NCBI RefSeq assembly: GCF_013033965.1 | Contig: NZ_WQFE01000007.1 | Location: forward strand, 62,001 to 126,000 | Origin: Ruegeria atlantica | GTDB lineage: Bacteria; Pseudomonadota; Alphaproteobacteria; Rhodobacterales; Rhodobacteraceae | Length of the DNA stretch: 64,000 bases | Direction: 5' to 3' | In this document: positions 8,789 through 17,595 of the stretch, piece by piece | Position numbering within the stretch: the stretch's first letter is position 1 | How the letters are laid out: the number at the start of each line of letters is the position of its first letter | Translations under genes and position numbers: made by a program | The notes under the pieces: model-generated | Seen by the model: the letters and a program-made list of their open reading frames with translations, nothing else | Databases searched by the model: none | What the model was told of the DNA's origin: nothing

Positions 8789-9417
8789 CAAATCGTGTTC
8801 CACATAATCCGGGCCGGGTCGACTGGTCCGGCGAAAACCCCGGCATTTATCTGAAACAAAGCTCGACGCAGGACCACTATGACACGCTGGCGCTGTTCTT
8901 CCGGGTGGTTCTGTCGCCATATGGTCGGGGCCATGCCGCATTGATCCTGGGCGCACCGGATCAAGCACAGGGTTGGCCGCACGCACCCAATCTGATCATG
9001 ACGGACAACCAACGCATGATGCGCTGGATCGTGGATGGCTGGGTCACTAAGATGCCCACCTTCATCGGAAAGGCGGGCCTCGACGCGATGAGCTGGCTGG
9101 ACTGTGACAGCGTCGAAAAACGCCCTGGTGATTTGAGATCGCGTTATTCCGAGACCCTACGCGGCTCAGGCGTCACGGTCGAGATGATCTGGCAGGAAAT
9201 GGGCCCACCCTTGCCCGTTGAAGTCACTAAGGAAAACTCGGCAACCAAAGCGCATGAAATGTATTCAGTGTTCCTTGAGGCCAAGGCGGCGCAGGTCGTT
9301 ATCAACGGCACCCCGCTCCCCGGTCAGGTCGCAAGCCGCCAGTTCTTTGGCCGCACCATGTCGACCGCCTTTCTGGCCTTTTCCGAAACCTGGGTGACCC
9401 CGCAGGAGAATCTGTGA
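8785..9417 (+). CDS. Unrecognised protein, first of a tandem paralogous pair
   Basis: I do not recognise this 210-residue protein. It has no signal peptide, membrane helix or Cys/His cluster. It is clearly homologous to the next gene along its whole length. Shared blocks are VDWxGENPGIxLK near the start, ALFFRV at about 34-39, a PDQ/APN segment at about 53-75, RYSETLRG at about 121-128, and FSETWVTP at the C-terminus. Start and stop both overlap neighbours by 4 bases (ATGA), so it is translated in step with the Rieske oxygenase. A role as an accessory or non-canonical small subunit of that oxygenase, or as a step on its product, is inference from context only. Confidence 0.7.
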   Translation: MTNRVPHNPGRVDWSGENPGIYLKQSSTQDHYDTLALFFRVVLSPYGRGHAALILGAPDQAQGWPHAPNLIMTDNQRMMRWIVDGWVTKMPTFIGKAGLDAMSWLDCDSVEKRPGDLRSRYSETLRGSGVTVEMIWQEMGPPLPVEVTKENSATKAHEMYSVFLEAKAAQVVINGTPLPGQVASRQFFGRTMSTAFLAFSETWVTPQENL

Positions 9418-10043
9418 TGCCGTTGAATGAACCGATCACACCCGGAACCGTCGATTGGACCGGCGAGAACCCCGGCATCCTGCTGAAAGACAAAAACGAC
9501 AATTTCACCGCCATGGCGCTGTTCTTTCGCGTGGCATGGTCTCCGGTCGGTCAGGGTCAGGTGCTGCTGCTGTATGGAACACCAGATCAAGTGGACGGAC
9601 CGCCCGAGGCACCGAATGTAATCCTGAGCGACAATCCCGATCTGACCGCCTTTCTGAAGACCAATTTCATCAGCAAACTGGCCGCTTTCGCAAATGCTCC
9701 CGCTTTTGCCTCCCTGCCCGAAATAGGCGCGCAGGTCGTCCGATCCTCGGGCGATCCGATGAGCCACCGCTATACCGAAACCATCGCCGGAGAAAACCTG
9801 ACTGTTGAACTGGTCTGGGAAGGGCTCGAGCCGCCTCGCGCACTGGAGCTGTCTCCGCATGAGGTCGCTTCGGGCGAGCAGAACATGTTTTCGCTTCTGG
9901 TGCCCGCGCATTCGGCCCATATCATCGTTAATGGTCACGCATTGCCGGGCAAGTTGGGCACACGGGTGCAGGCTGGGTATGAGACGACGACAGCCTTCCT
10001 CTACTTTTCGGAAACATGGATCATCCCGCCGGAGGATACTTGA
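9414..10043 (+). CDS. Unrecognised protein, second of a tandem paralogous pair
   Basis: This 209-residue protein is a diverged duplicate of the preceding gene, with VDWTGENPGILLK at about 13-25, ALFFRVAWSP at about 35-44, RYTETIAGENLTVELVW at about 121-137, and FSETWIIPPE at the C-terminus. The copies differ through most of the sequence, so the duplication is old and both are probably kept for different roles, for example the two chains of a heteromer. It overlaps the upstream gene by 4 bases and the DUF1116 gene by one base (TGATG). Function unknown; cytoplasmic by absence of targeting signals. Confidence 0.7.
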   Translation: MMPLNEPITPGTVDWTGENPGILLKDKNDNFTAMALFFRVAWSPVGQGQVLLLYGTPDQVDGPPEAPNVILSDNPDLTAFLKTNFISKLAAFANAPAFASLPEIGAQVVRSSGDPMSHRYTETIAGENLTVELVWEGLEPPRALELSPHEVASGEQNMFSLLVPAHSAHIIVNGHALPGKLGTRVQAGYETTTAFLYFSETWIIPPEDT

Positions 10044-11233
10044 TGCTGCATCCGGCTGATCAGTTGGCGTTCGACAAAGCCATGGTGACACAACCGGTCT
10101 GGAACCGGTTCAATACTGCGTCCGAGGCGCTGAGGTTGGACGAAAATGTCCTGCTACATGCCGGTCCCGCCTTCGCTAGCCCGGATCAGATCACCGCGCC
10201 GATCCTGAACTCGGCCTGTGTCGCTGCCGTCTGGCAAGGGCTGGCGCAGAATTTCGATCAGGCCGAGGCGATGATCAACGCGGGTGAGATCGTGCTGAAA
10301 CCCGCGCAGGACCATGATGTCGTGACACCTCTGGCCGCCGTGGTCTCGGCGGATATGCCGTTGCACACCGTCTATGACGCGTGGCGCGGCCAACAACGTG
10401 TTTACGCGCCGATCAATGCAGGCAGCCGCCCAGCGATGCGTTTAGGGCTGAGGTCCGAGGCGGTGCTCAACCACATTCGTTGGCTCAACACCCGGTTTCT
10501 TGATGTTCTGGAGAAAGGGATTGCCGAAGGGATCGCTCTGGTCCCGCTGGCCGTGATCGGCCTGATGGGTGGGGATGATTGCCATGGCCGCACACCCGTG
10601 GCCGCACAGGCGTTGATTGCTGAACTCAAGGATCGCACCACCAGCGGGATCACGGATGACGACGTGTTGGCCTTTATGGACAGCTCGCCCTCCCTGTTTC
10701 TCAACCTCTGGATGGCGGCGACCAAATGCATGATGAAACTGGCGGAGGGTATTGAAGGGTCAAGCTTCGTCACCGCTGCAGGCGGCAATGGGCGTGACGT
10801 TGGCATCCAAATCGCGGGTCTGCCGGGCCGTTGGTTCACAATCCCGGCCAGCCCTCCCAAGGGGGCGTTTGAAGTGGATCTGCCGCAGGACCGCGCCCTC
10901 GGCGCGATCGGAGACAGTGCCGTGGTCGAGGCATTCGGGCTGGGGGCAATGGCCATCGATCTGAGCCCCCAACAAAAGAAGGGGCTGGGTGCCTATCTGC
11001 CCGACGACGCTCAAGCGCGAATGTCTGGTCTATCAGTCGGAACGCATCCGTATTTCCGGGCATTGGATGTTCAGCTGGGAAGCACCGCGCGGGGCGCCGT
11101 GGAACAGGGTTCGGGGCCTGTGATCGGGTTAGGCATTCTTGACCGATTGGGCGAGGCCGGGCGCTTGGGCGGTGGCATCTACGACATGCCAGTCGCCCCC
11201 TTTGCCGACGCGTTGAAAGCGCTGGAGGCATGA
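10043..11233 (+). CDS. DUF1116 family protein (YlbE/AllG-like)
   Basis: The chosen ATG at 10043 is preceded by GGAGG and gives 396 residues; an in-frame ATG at 10016 lies inside the previous gene. Family landmarks are MGGDDCHGRTPVAAQALIAE at about 181-200, SLFLNLWMAATKCM, GIEGSSFVTAAGGNG, and a late GDSAVVEAFGLGAMA. This is DUF1116. Its E. coli member YlbE (AllG) acts with FdrA (AllF) and YlbF (AllH) in oxamate carbamoyltransfer during allantoin use. Neither partner is encoded here, so the reaction may differ or the partners may lie elsewhere. It overlaps the amidase by 4 bases, which would suit an amide, ureide or carbamoyl substrate. Confidence 0.78.
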   Translation: MLHPADQLAFDKAMVTQPVWNRFNTASEALRLDENVLLHAGPAFASPDQITAPILNSACVAAVWQGLAQNFDQAEAMINAGEIVLKPAQDHDVVTPLAAVVSADMPLHTVYDAWRGQQRVYAPINAGSRPAMRLGLRSEAVLNHIRWLNTRFLDVLEKGIAEGIALVPLAVIGLMGGDDCHGRTPVAAQALIAELKDRTTSGITDDDVLAFMDSSPSLFLNLWMAATKCMMKLAEGIEGSSFVTAAGGNGRDVGIQIAGLPGRWFTIPASPPKGAFEVDLPQDRALGAIGDSAVVEAFGLGAMAIDLSPQQKKGLGAYLPDDAQARMSGLSVGTHPYFRALDVQLGSTARGAVEQGSGPVIGLGILDRLGEAGRLGGGIYDMPVAPFADALKALEA

Positions 11234-12513
11234 CTGGGCTGAACCATCATTCTGCCCATGAACTTGCCACATTGATCCAGGCAGGCGAGGTGAAGCCTTC
11301 CGAGGTGATGGCGGCCCATCTGGACCGGATCACGAACCGTGAACCCGTCATCGGGGCTTTTCAAACCCTCGATGCGGACCGCGCCATGGAGCGTGCCAAG
11401 GCCGCCGATACTCTCCCCGTTGGTAGGCCGCTCCATGGCGTGCCGTTTGTGATCAAGGATATCATCGACACCGATGACATGCCGACAGGATGGGGTAGCG
11501 ACCTGTATGCCGGCCGCCACCCCGACCGCAATGCAGCTTGCGTTCAGGCTTTTTTGGACGCGGGCGCGATTCCGATCGGCAAAACCATCTCCACCGAATT
11601 CGCCTACTTCAAGCCCGGTAAAACCGCCAATCCGGCAAATCCGGCGCATACGCCGGGTGGCTCGTCTTCCGGTTCAGCCGCAGCTGTGGCCGATTTCATG
11701 ACTCCGCTGGCATTTGGCTCGCAGACCGCAGCCTCGCTGATCCGACCAGCAGCGTATTGCGGGGTCTGCGGGTTCAAGCCAACCACCGGGCGGTATGTTC
11801 TGACGGGTGTCATGGGCTTGTCCCAAAGCCTGGATACACTCGGCCTTCTGGCTCGTGATCCCCGCGATTTTGTGCTGACCGATGCGGTAATGTGCCGAAC
11901 TGACCCGGCACCGCCGGTCGAGTTCGACGAGGTTTTGCCTCGGATCAGCCTAATGCGCGGCCCGCACTGGCAGGATGGTTCGGTCGTGATGCGAGACACC
12001 TGCACGCGCGCGCTAGCCGCCCTTGCCGCAACGGGCGCAGAGACCGGAGAAATTGCCTTTCCACCCGTTTTTTCTGAACTCACTCAGGCTCAAATCACCG
12101 TCATGGGCTACGAAGTCGCACGGCAGCGCGCTGCGGAATATACTATCGGCATGCCCGCCATCAGCCCGCAATTTCATGACCTTGTCACAGCCGGGCGGGC
12201 GGTCACCGACGCAGAATACCAAGCTGCGCTGGACTTGCGCGACCGGGCGGGCGCGATGCTGGATCAGATGTTCCGCGATGTGGACGCTCTGTTGGTCCCG
12301 TCGGCACCCGGACCAGCCCCGGCCGGTTTGGACGCCACTGGAGATCCGCTTTTTTCCCGGATGTGGAACCTGTTGCAGGTGCCCTCGGTCGCTTTGCCAT
12401 TCGGGACTGACCAGAATGGCCTACCGCTGGGTATTCAATTGATCGGTCGAAAGGGTGATGACGCCCGCCTGCTGGACATCGCGGTCTGGGCCTATGAGCA
12501 CTTGCCGCAATGA
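11230..12513 (+). CDS. Amidase signature family hydrolase
   Basis: The 427-residue enzyme contains the Ser-cisSer-Lys triad: Lys76 in FVIKDIID, the GGSSSGSAAAV block at about 143-153, and the nucleophile Ser169 in SQTAASLIRP. It would hydrolyse an amide (or ureide) to acid and ammonia in the cytoplasm. It is the last gene of the plus-strand operon and overlaps the DUF1116 gene by ATGA. It converges on the AEC-carrier gene with only 4 bases between stops. A second amidase of the same family is at 50352-51710 in another transport operon. Substrate unknown. Confidence 0.9.
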   Translation: MTGLNHHSAHELATLIQAGEVKPSEVMAAHLDRITNREPVIGAFQTLDADRAMERAKAADTLPVGRPLHGVPFVIKDIIDTDDMPTGWGSDLYAGRHPDRNAACVQAFLDAGAIPIGKTISTEFAYFKPGKTANPANPAHTPGGSSSGSAAAVADFMTPLAFGSQTAASLIRPAAYCGVCGFKPTTGRYVLTGVMGLSQSLDTLGLLARDPRDFVLTDAVMCRTDPAPPVEFDEVLPRISLMRGPHWQDGSVVMRDTCTRALAALAATGAETGEIAFPPVFSELTQAQITVMGYEVARQRAAEYTIGMPAISPQFHDLVTAGRAVTDAEYQAALDLRDRAGAMLDQMFRDVDALLVPSAPGPAPAGLDATGDPLFSRMWNLLQVPSVALPFGTDQNGLPLGIQLIGRKGDDARLLDIAVWAYEHLPQ

Positions 12514-12517
12514 CCGC

Positions 12518-13450
12518 CTAGGGAATTATGGGCAGCAGCAAAGCAAGTGATACGGGAATACTGACGGCTGCTATCAACGTCTGCAACGTGACAATGGCCG
12601 CCATCAGCGGCGCGTCTCCACCCAAGTGCTTGGCCAACGTGTACGAAGACGCACCGGTGGGCACTACCGAATAAACGACGGCGATCTGCAGAACCTCCCG
12701 CGGCAACCCTACCATCAATCCGATCATCAATACTGCCAGAGGGAAGACAATCATCTTGCCCGTGAAGGCCAGTATTAAGGGCAGCGCACTTGCGGCCATG
12801 GCCCGGACCCTCAGATTTGCACCGACAGCCAACAATGTGATCGGCAAAGCACCCGCACCCAGAACATCCGTCACATCATGCACGACCGCTATCCTGTCAC
12901 CGACCAACTGGTTGGCACAAACCGCCAGAAAGATCGAAATCACGTACGGATTGCGCGCGAGTTCCCGCAGGATTGCAACGGCCAGACTGTTGGTCCGATC
13001 GCCTTTGAGCGCACCAACCATAAGAACCACCATGACGATATTGGTCGTGGGCACGAGTATTGCAGTCGCCAGGATCGCGATATCCAGCCCCGCTGGCCCA
13101 TACAAGTTTGCAGCCAGCGCAAGTCCGATGAATGAGTTATGTCGCGCGCTGCCTTGCAGGATCGAGGTGGCTTGCGGCGGCGCAAAACCCATCAAACGGG
13201 CGCTAAGAAGCGCAAACAGAAGCGCCACAACAAACCCTCCCAGAATGGCAACCGAGTAAAGGCCCAGCGCCGACTTGTCCAATGGCGACAGGGAAATTTT
13301 GCTGAACAGAAGGCATGGCATCAGAACCCAATAAACAAGCTTGTCATTCAGGTTCCAGAAATCCGTACTGGGAATGCCGCCTTTGCGCAGGGCTAAGCCC
13401 AGCGCAATGATCAAAAAGATCGGCAGTATCGAGGTGAGTGTCGAAAGCAT
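12518..13450 (-). CDS. AEC (auxin efflux carrier) family transporter
   Basis: This 310-residue integral membrane protein has about ten hydrophobic segments in two five-helix halves. It opens LTSILPIFLIIALGLALRK and ends with repeated Leu/Ile/Val-rich helices, the pattern of bacterial AEC carriers that move carboxylates such as malonate or malate. It is the distal gene of the minus-strand soxBDAG-RidA run, about 90 bp after the RidA-like gene, so it may be co-transcribed and move a demethylated or deaminated acid. Solute and direction are not predictable from sequence. Confidence 0.82.
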   Translation of the reverse strand: MLSTLTSILPIFLIIALGLALRKGGIPSTDFWNLNDKLVYWVLMPCLLFSKISLSPLDKSALGLYSVAILGGFVVALLFALLSARLMGFAPPQATSILQGSARHNSFIGLALAANLYGPAGLDIAILATAILVPTTNIVMVVLMVGALKGDRTNSLAVAILRELARNPYVISIFLAVCANQLVGDRIAVVHDVTDVLGAGALPITLLAVGANLRVRAMAASALPLILAFTGKMIVFPLAVLMIGLMVGLPREVLQIAVVYSVVPTGASSYTLAKHLGGDAPLMAAIVTLQTLIAAVSIPVSLALLLPIIP

Positions 13451-13541
13451 TACAATTCGCAGACAAAACCGGACCGGCTCGACCGGACACTCTCATGACT
13501 GGCGTTTCTACGCAATGCGATGTCGGATAGACGCGACTCCT

Positions 13542-13955
13542 TCAGCCGGGGGTATCAGCATCATCGTCGATGACAGCCATCGCGTCGATCTCGACCAAAA
13601 GCGACGGATCGGCCAGCCCCTGCACAACCACGCCTGTCGAACAGTGATGAACACCTTCGAACCAGCGATTGATCGCCTCGTAAACGGCTGGACGGTACGA
13701 AATATCGGTGACGTAGACTGTCAACTTGCAAACATCGGTCAAGCTTCCCCCGGCCTCTTCCATCCAGCGCTGGATGTTGCGGCAGGCCTGATCTGCCTGC
13801 GCGCCCGGGTCGCCTTCGCCAACCAGTGTGCCATCCATCAGCGTGCCGACCTGTCCCTGCATGAAAACAAAGTCACCCCGGGCTCGGATCGCCTTGGAAT
13901 AGGTTGCTTTCGCGTGATAGCGCGTCTGGTACTTGTGGATGTGCGTTCGAACCAT
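13542..13955 (-). CDS. RidA/YjgF/UK114 family protein
   Basis: A 137-residue single-domain Rid protein with YSKAIRARGDFVFMQGQVG at about 19-37 and the C-terminal LVEIDAMAV strand. GAGGGGA before the ATG gives a good ribosome site. RidA enzymes hydrolyse reactive enamines and imines. In E. coli RidA the essential Arg105 sits in ARSCVEV; here the aligned stretch reads CSTGVVV without an Arg, so it probably belongs to a non-archetypal Rid subfamily and may not deaminate the same substrates. It lies 12 bases downstream of soxG, where clearing imines made by amine oxidation would make sense (inference). Confidence 0.88.
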   Translation of the reverse strand: MVRTHIHKYQTRYHAKATYSKAIRARGDFVFMQGQVGTLMDGTLVGEGDPGAQADQACRNIQRWMEEAGGSLTDVCKLTVYVTDISYRPAVYEAINRWFEGVHHCSTGVVVQGLADPSLLVEIDAMAVIDDDADTPG

Positions 13956-13967
13956 GCCGATTTCCCC

Positions 13968-14465
13968 TCAAGCCGTTGCGCGGATCAGATAGTCTTCGAC
14001 CATATCCGCAAAACTTTGTTCGACTGCGAACTCAATGCCATCCTGACACCGCATCACCAAAGCCTTGAGGCCAAATACTTCGGTATAGGAAACCGCGTCC
14101 GTCCCGAACACGCTGTCATGCAGGTCCATCGGGCAGGCAATTGACATCACCTGACCTGCATCTGGGCCGACTATGCGAAAGAAGGTCATCGTGTCCGAGA
14201 CCCGAACAATACTGATATCTGCCGGGCAGTCCGTGGGCATCAGCCGGGCTTCCATCGCGTTTTCCTGTGCCAGTGGGGCGCGGGTGATCCAGTGGTCACG
14301 ACCGATGTAGAACAGTTCGATGCTGTCCTTTTCTGTCCGGCTGTTGGGGCGGTACGGCAAACTAGGCAAAGCGTCCCCGGCCCATTTCGATACCGCGTCA
14401 GGCGCGCCCTTGAGGTCGAACAGAGCCATCAGGCCGCACCGTTCAATTGTGACGTCATAACTCAT
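13968..14465 (-). CDS. soxG: Sarcosine oxidase gamma subunit
   Basis: This 165-residue protein matches the gamma chain of heterotetrameric sarcosine oxidase. It is a small GcvT-like fold (WITRAPLAQENAMEARLM, ADISIVRVSDTMTFFRIVG) that packs against the alpha chain. Its ATG is one base past the soxA stop, completing the order soxB-D-A-G. The complex oxidises N-methylglycine with O2 and tetrahydrofolate to glycine, H2O2 and 5,10-methylene-THF. Sequence similarity of gamma chains is weak in general, and the call leans on position as well as these motifs. Confidence 0.9.
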   Translation of the reverse strand: MSYDVTIERCGLMALFDLKGAPDAVSKWAGDALPSLPYRPNSRTEKDSIELFYIGRDHWITRAPLAQENAMEARLMPTDCPADISIVRVSDTMTFFRIVGPDAGQVMSIACPMDLHDSVFGTDAVSYTEVFGLKALVMRCQDGIEFAVEQSFADMVEDYLIRATA

Positions 14466-14466
14466 C

Positions 14467-17337
14467 TCAGGACCTCAGCAATTTACCTTCGGGGTCGTGA
14501 AAGACCGGTTTCGTGACCGTGACCGGGATCACGTCATCCTTCAGCCGGACATGGGCGGTTTCGCCCTGCCGCGCGTGGCCATCTTCCAGCAACGCCAGCC
14601 CAACCCAACGGTTGTGTACCACGCTCCATACACAGGCGGTGACCAACCCGTCGGTGGCTTCTTTCCGACCTCCGGGCGTCAGTGGTGCACCTTCAGGGAT
14701 TTGCCGGTTGGGATCATCCGCCAGAATTCCGACCAGCTCGCGCCGGGTGCCGCCGCCGGACCTGCGCAGTTCGACCGAGCGTTTGCCCAGATAGTCAGGC
14801 TTCTTATTGGACATCGCCCATCCCATTCCCAGATCATAGGCATCTACCGTACCGTCGACTTCATGCCCCAGCGACAGGAACCCTTTTTCGACGCGCAGCA
14901 CATGGCTGGATTCCGAACCCACAGGCAGGATGCCAAAGGGCGCACCAACCTCCATCACCTTGTCCCAAAGGGCCGCCATGTGGCGTGGGGCTACGTTGAC
15001 CTCATAGGACAGTTCACCTGTGAAACTCACCCGCACCACCCGCGCAGGGAAACCGGCGACGGTGCCTTCACGGAAGGACATGAAAGGGAACGCCTCGGGC
15101 GCGAGGTCGATATCCGAGCCTACCGCCTGCAAAACTTCACGCGCCTTGGGACCACAGATAGTGGCATTATTCCACTGGCTGGTGACAGTGGTGATCATCA
15201 CCTGCCAGTCGGGGAATTCGGTTTGCAGCAGTTTTTCCATATGTTGGTTCACCGCATCCGCGTGCCCGGTTGAGGTCGAGATCAACCAGCGGTTTTCATC
15301 CAACCGGAAAGCCACGCCATCATCCAGGATCAACCCGTCTTCGGACAGCATCAGCCCATAGCGCCCATCGCCGGGTTTCAGACTAGACATGATGTTGGAA
15401 TAGATGAAATCAAGGAAACGCGGGACGTCGCGCCCCTTCAGCTCGAAGGTTCCCAGCGGGGAACCATCATAGACCCCGACGCCCGTACGCACGGCTTGGC
15501 ATTCGCGGTTCACGGCCTCTTGCAGACCTTCGCCTGCTTTCGGGAAATAACCCGGTCGCCGCCAGCGCGCGCCAGCCTCGTACATGACCGCGCCGTTATC
15601 CTTGTTCCACTGGGTTACCGGAGTATGACGATAAGGGAAAAGCCCCCAGTTTTCACGCAGGCCGCCGATCGCCCCGAAGGAAACCGGTGTATAGGGTGAA
15701 CGAAAGGTGGTTGTGCCCACCTCTTGCAGCGGCAAACCCTTTTGCATCGCAACAGTGCCAATAATGTTGATGTTGCCGGTCTTGCCCTGATCGATGCCCA
15801 TGCCACCGGTGGTATATCGTTTGACATGTTCGACATTGTCGTAGCCTTCGCGCAAAGCCAGATGCACATCGCTGACGGCCACATCGTTCTGAACGTCAAG
15901 AAACGCCTTGCCGCGCTGGCCTGAAACGTCCACTCGCCACATTGGTTCGATCCCATAGCTCAGATCTTCGCCGCCTTCGATGATCTGATCCAGCGTCAGA
16001 TTACCGGCCGCCGCCCCCACGGCCCGGCACGCTTGTTTTGGCTGATCAGGACAGAACGCCGCCAGATCGTCATCAAATCGCAGCGTACTGCGAGATTGGG
16101 ACCATAAGTGAACCGTCGGACTCCACCCCCCAGAGCAAGCCAACAGCTCGCAGTCAATCCAAACCCCAGAACCACCGGTTTTGGGCACAGCTCTTACGCC
16201 GCGGACGCTCTTGCGTCCACGGACGCCGCCGATGACGGTTCCGGTATGGACCGTGACCCCGGAAACCAAATCCAACGCTGCTTGAGGTACCTCGTTTCGA
16301 CTGTCGAGGATTGCCTCAACCGCGATGCCAGCCGCAATCATGTCGACCGCAACTTCGTAGACGCTGTTATTGTTGGTAAACAACACCGCGTGTTTGCCGG
16401 GTGTTACACCCCAGCGATTGACGTAAGCCTGAACCGAAGAGGCCAGCATCACGCCCGGGCGATCGTTGTCGCCGAACACCAACGCCCGCTCTGTGGCGCC
16501 TGTTGCGATCACGACCTCATCTGCACGAACCCGCCAACTCCGCTCTAGGATCGAATTTTGATCGGGAGCACGCTCATTCACAATCATCAGATTGTGCTCG
16601 CGATAAGCCCACACGGTTGCGTTTTGCAGATGGATCACATTCTCCATCTTGCTCAACTCTGCCACTGTATCAGCCACCCAATCCATTGCCGCACGGCCGC
16701 CGACAGTCAGGTTCCGACTGAGCAGGCTCCCACCCGCTTCTGTTCCTTCATCCGCCAAGAACACACGCTTACCAGCGCGCCCAGCATCCAGCGCAGCCTG
16801 CAATCCGGCAGGACCGGCCCCCGCGATCAGTACATCGGCATGGGCATTACGTGCCTCGAAATGGCCCTGTGCAGGAGGCGCGGACGGGGCAGCTGCGAGA
16901 CCAGCAGCCTTGCGGATTGATGGCTCGAACAGATGCCAATTGGGCCACTTGAACGTTTTGTAGTAAAACCCTGCCGGAATAAACCGCGCGAATAGCTGGT
17001 TGATACCGCCAAGGTCGAAATCGGGCGAAGGCCAACAATTGACGGATCGGGCGCTCAGGCCGTCGCGCAAAGGGACTGTGGTCACTGGACAATTGCCCGA
17101 GGCGTCTTCCCCGTCCAACTCAACCAAAGTCGCTGGTTCTTCGGGACCGTGGCCCATGATCCCGCGCGGGCGGTGATACTTGAAACTGCGGGCCGTGACC
17201 CGAACACCGTTGGCCAACAGGGCGGAGGCCAATGTATCACCCTCAAAGCCCTCAAAAGATTTACCATTGAACGTAAACCGCACGGGGCGGTTTCGGTCGA
17301 TACGTCCGCCTGCCGCGCGACGGTTACTTTGTGCCAT
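14467..17337 (-). CDS. soxA: Sarcosine oxidase alpha subunit
   Basis: The product is 956 residues from the ATG that overlaps the soxD stop by 14 bases; a longer frame to 17394 would run deep into soxD. Residues 18-95 form an Fer2-like N-terminal domain. DVLIAGAGPAGLQAALDAG at 168-186 binds NAD+. A second oxidoreductase Rossmann segment precedes the folate-binding GcvT-like half at about 570-950 (GVGVYDGSPLGTFELKG, and GELSYEVNVAP). It is the catalytic scaffold that passes the methyl-derived carbon to THF. Full length with no disruption. Homologues act on sarcosine, but related heterotetramers also take other N-methyl amino acids. Confidence 0.95.
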   Translation of the reverse strand: MAQSNRRAAGGRIDRNRPVRFTFNGKSFEGFEGDTLASALLANGVRVTARSFKYHRPRGIMGHGPEEPATLVELDGEDASGNCPVTTVPLRDGLSARSVNCWPSPDFDLGGINQLFARFIPAGFYYKTFKWPNWHLFEPSIRKAAGLAAAPSAPPAQGHFEARNAHADVLIAGAGPAGLQAALDAGRAGKRVFLADEGTEAGGSLLSRNLTVGGRAAMDWVADTVAELSKMENVIHLQNATVWAYREHNLMIVNERAPDQNSILERSWRVRADEVVIATGATERALVFGDNDRPGVMLASSVQAYVNRWGVTPGKHAVLFTNNNSVYEVAVDMIAAGIAVEAILDSRNEVPQAALDLVSGVTVHTGTVIGGVRGRKSVRGVRAVPKTGGSGVWIDCELLACSGGWSPTVHLWSQSRSTLRFDDDLAAFCPDQPKQACRAVGAAAGNLTLDQIIEGGEDLSYGIEPMWRVDVSGQRGKAFLDVQNDVAVSDVHLALREGYDNVEHVKRYTTGGMGIDQGKTGNINIIGTVAMQKGLPLQEVGTTTFRSPYTPVSFGAIGGLRENWGLFPYRHTPVTQWNKDNGAVMYEAGARWRRPGYFPKAGEGLQEAVNRECQAVRTGVGVYDGSPLGTFELKGRDVPRFLDFIYSNIMSSLKPGDGRYGLMLSEDGLILDDGVAFRLDENRWLISTSTGHADAVNQHMEKLLQTEFPDWQVMITTVTSQWNNATICGPKAREVLQAVGSDIDLAPEAFPFMSFREGTVAGFPARVVRVSFTGELSYEVNVAPRHMAALWDKVMEVGAPFGILPVGSESSHVLRVEKGFLSLGHEVDGTVDAYDLGMGWAMSNKKPDYLGKRSVELRRSGGGTRRELVGILADDPNRQIPEGAPLTPGGRKEATDGLVTACVWSVVHNRWVGLALLEDGHARQGETAHVRLKDDVIPVTVTKPVFHDPEGKLLRS

Positions 17338-17581
17338 CCGGCGCCTCCACAATGTCATGGGTCCGTGTATCACGCCAGATCGTGAACCATTCACCGCATC
17401 CCCGTGCGTGCCACCATTTCTCCTGAACCGGACCCAGTGGATTCGGCGTCACGGTCAGATACTCGACCCATTCCTCATCGCTGACGGCATTGGGATCTGG
17501 GCGGACCGCCCCTACTGGGCCACCATGGATAAATTCGCTTTCATTGCGCTTGCCACAGAACGGGCAGGTTATAAGCATCAT
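17324..17581 (-). CDS. soxD: Sarcosine oxidase delta subunit
   Basis: This 85-residue zinc-binding chain begins MMLITCPFCGKRNESEF. The four ligands known from the family are all present: Cys6, Cys9, His58 and Cys62 (WWHARGCGEWF). A good AGGAAAGGA site precedes the ATG, 14 bases after soxB. The 3' end overlaps soxA by 14 bases, so translation of the two is coupled. Confidence 0.95.
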   Translation of the reverse strand: MMLITCPFCGKRNESEFIHGGPVGAVRPDPNAVSDEEWVEYLTVTPNPLGPVQEKWWHARGCGEWFTIWRDTRTHDIVEAPDGTK

Positions 17582-17595
17582 GATCCTGTCCTTTC

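Noticed and set aside
14497..15273. A 258-codon plus-strand frame opposite soxA
   Set aside because: soxA is full length and conserved through this region; the opposite frame has no recognisable domain or start signal.
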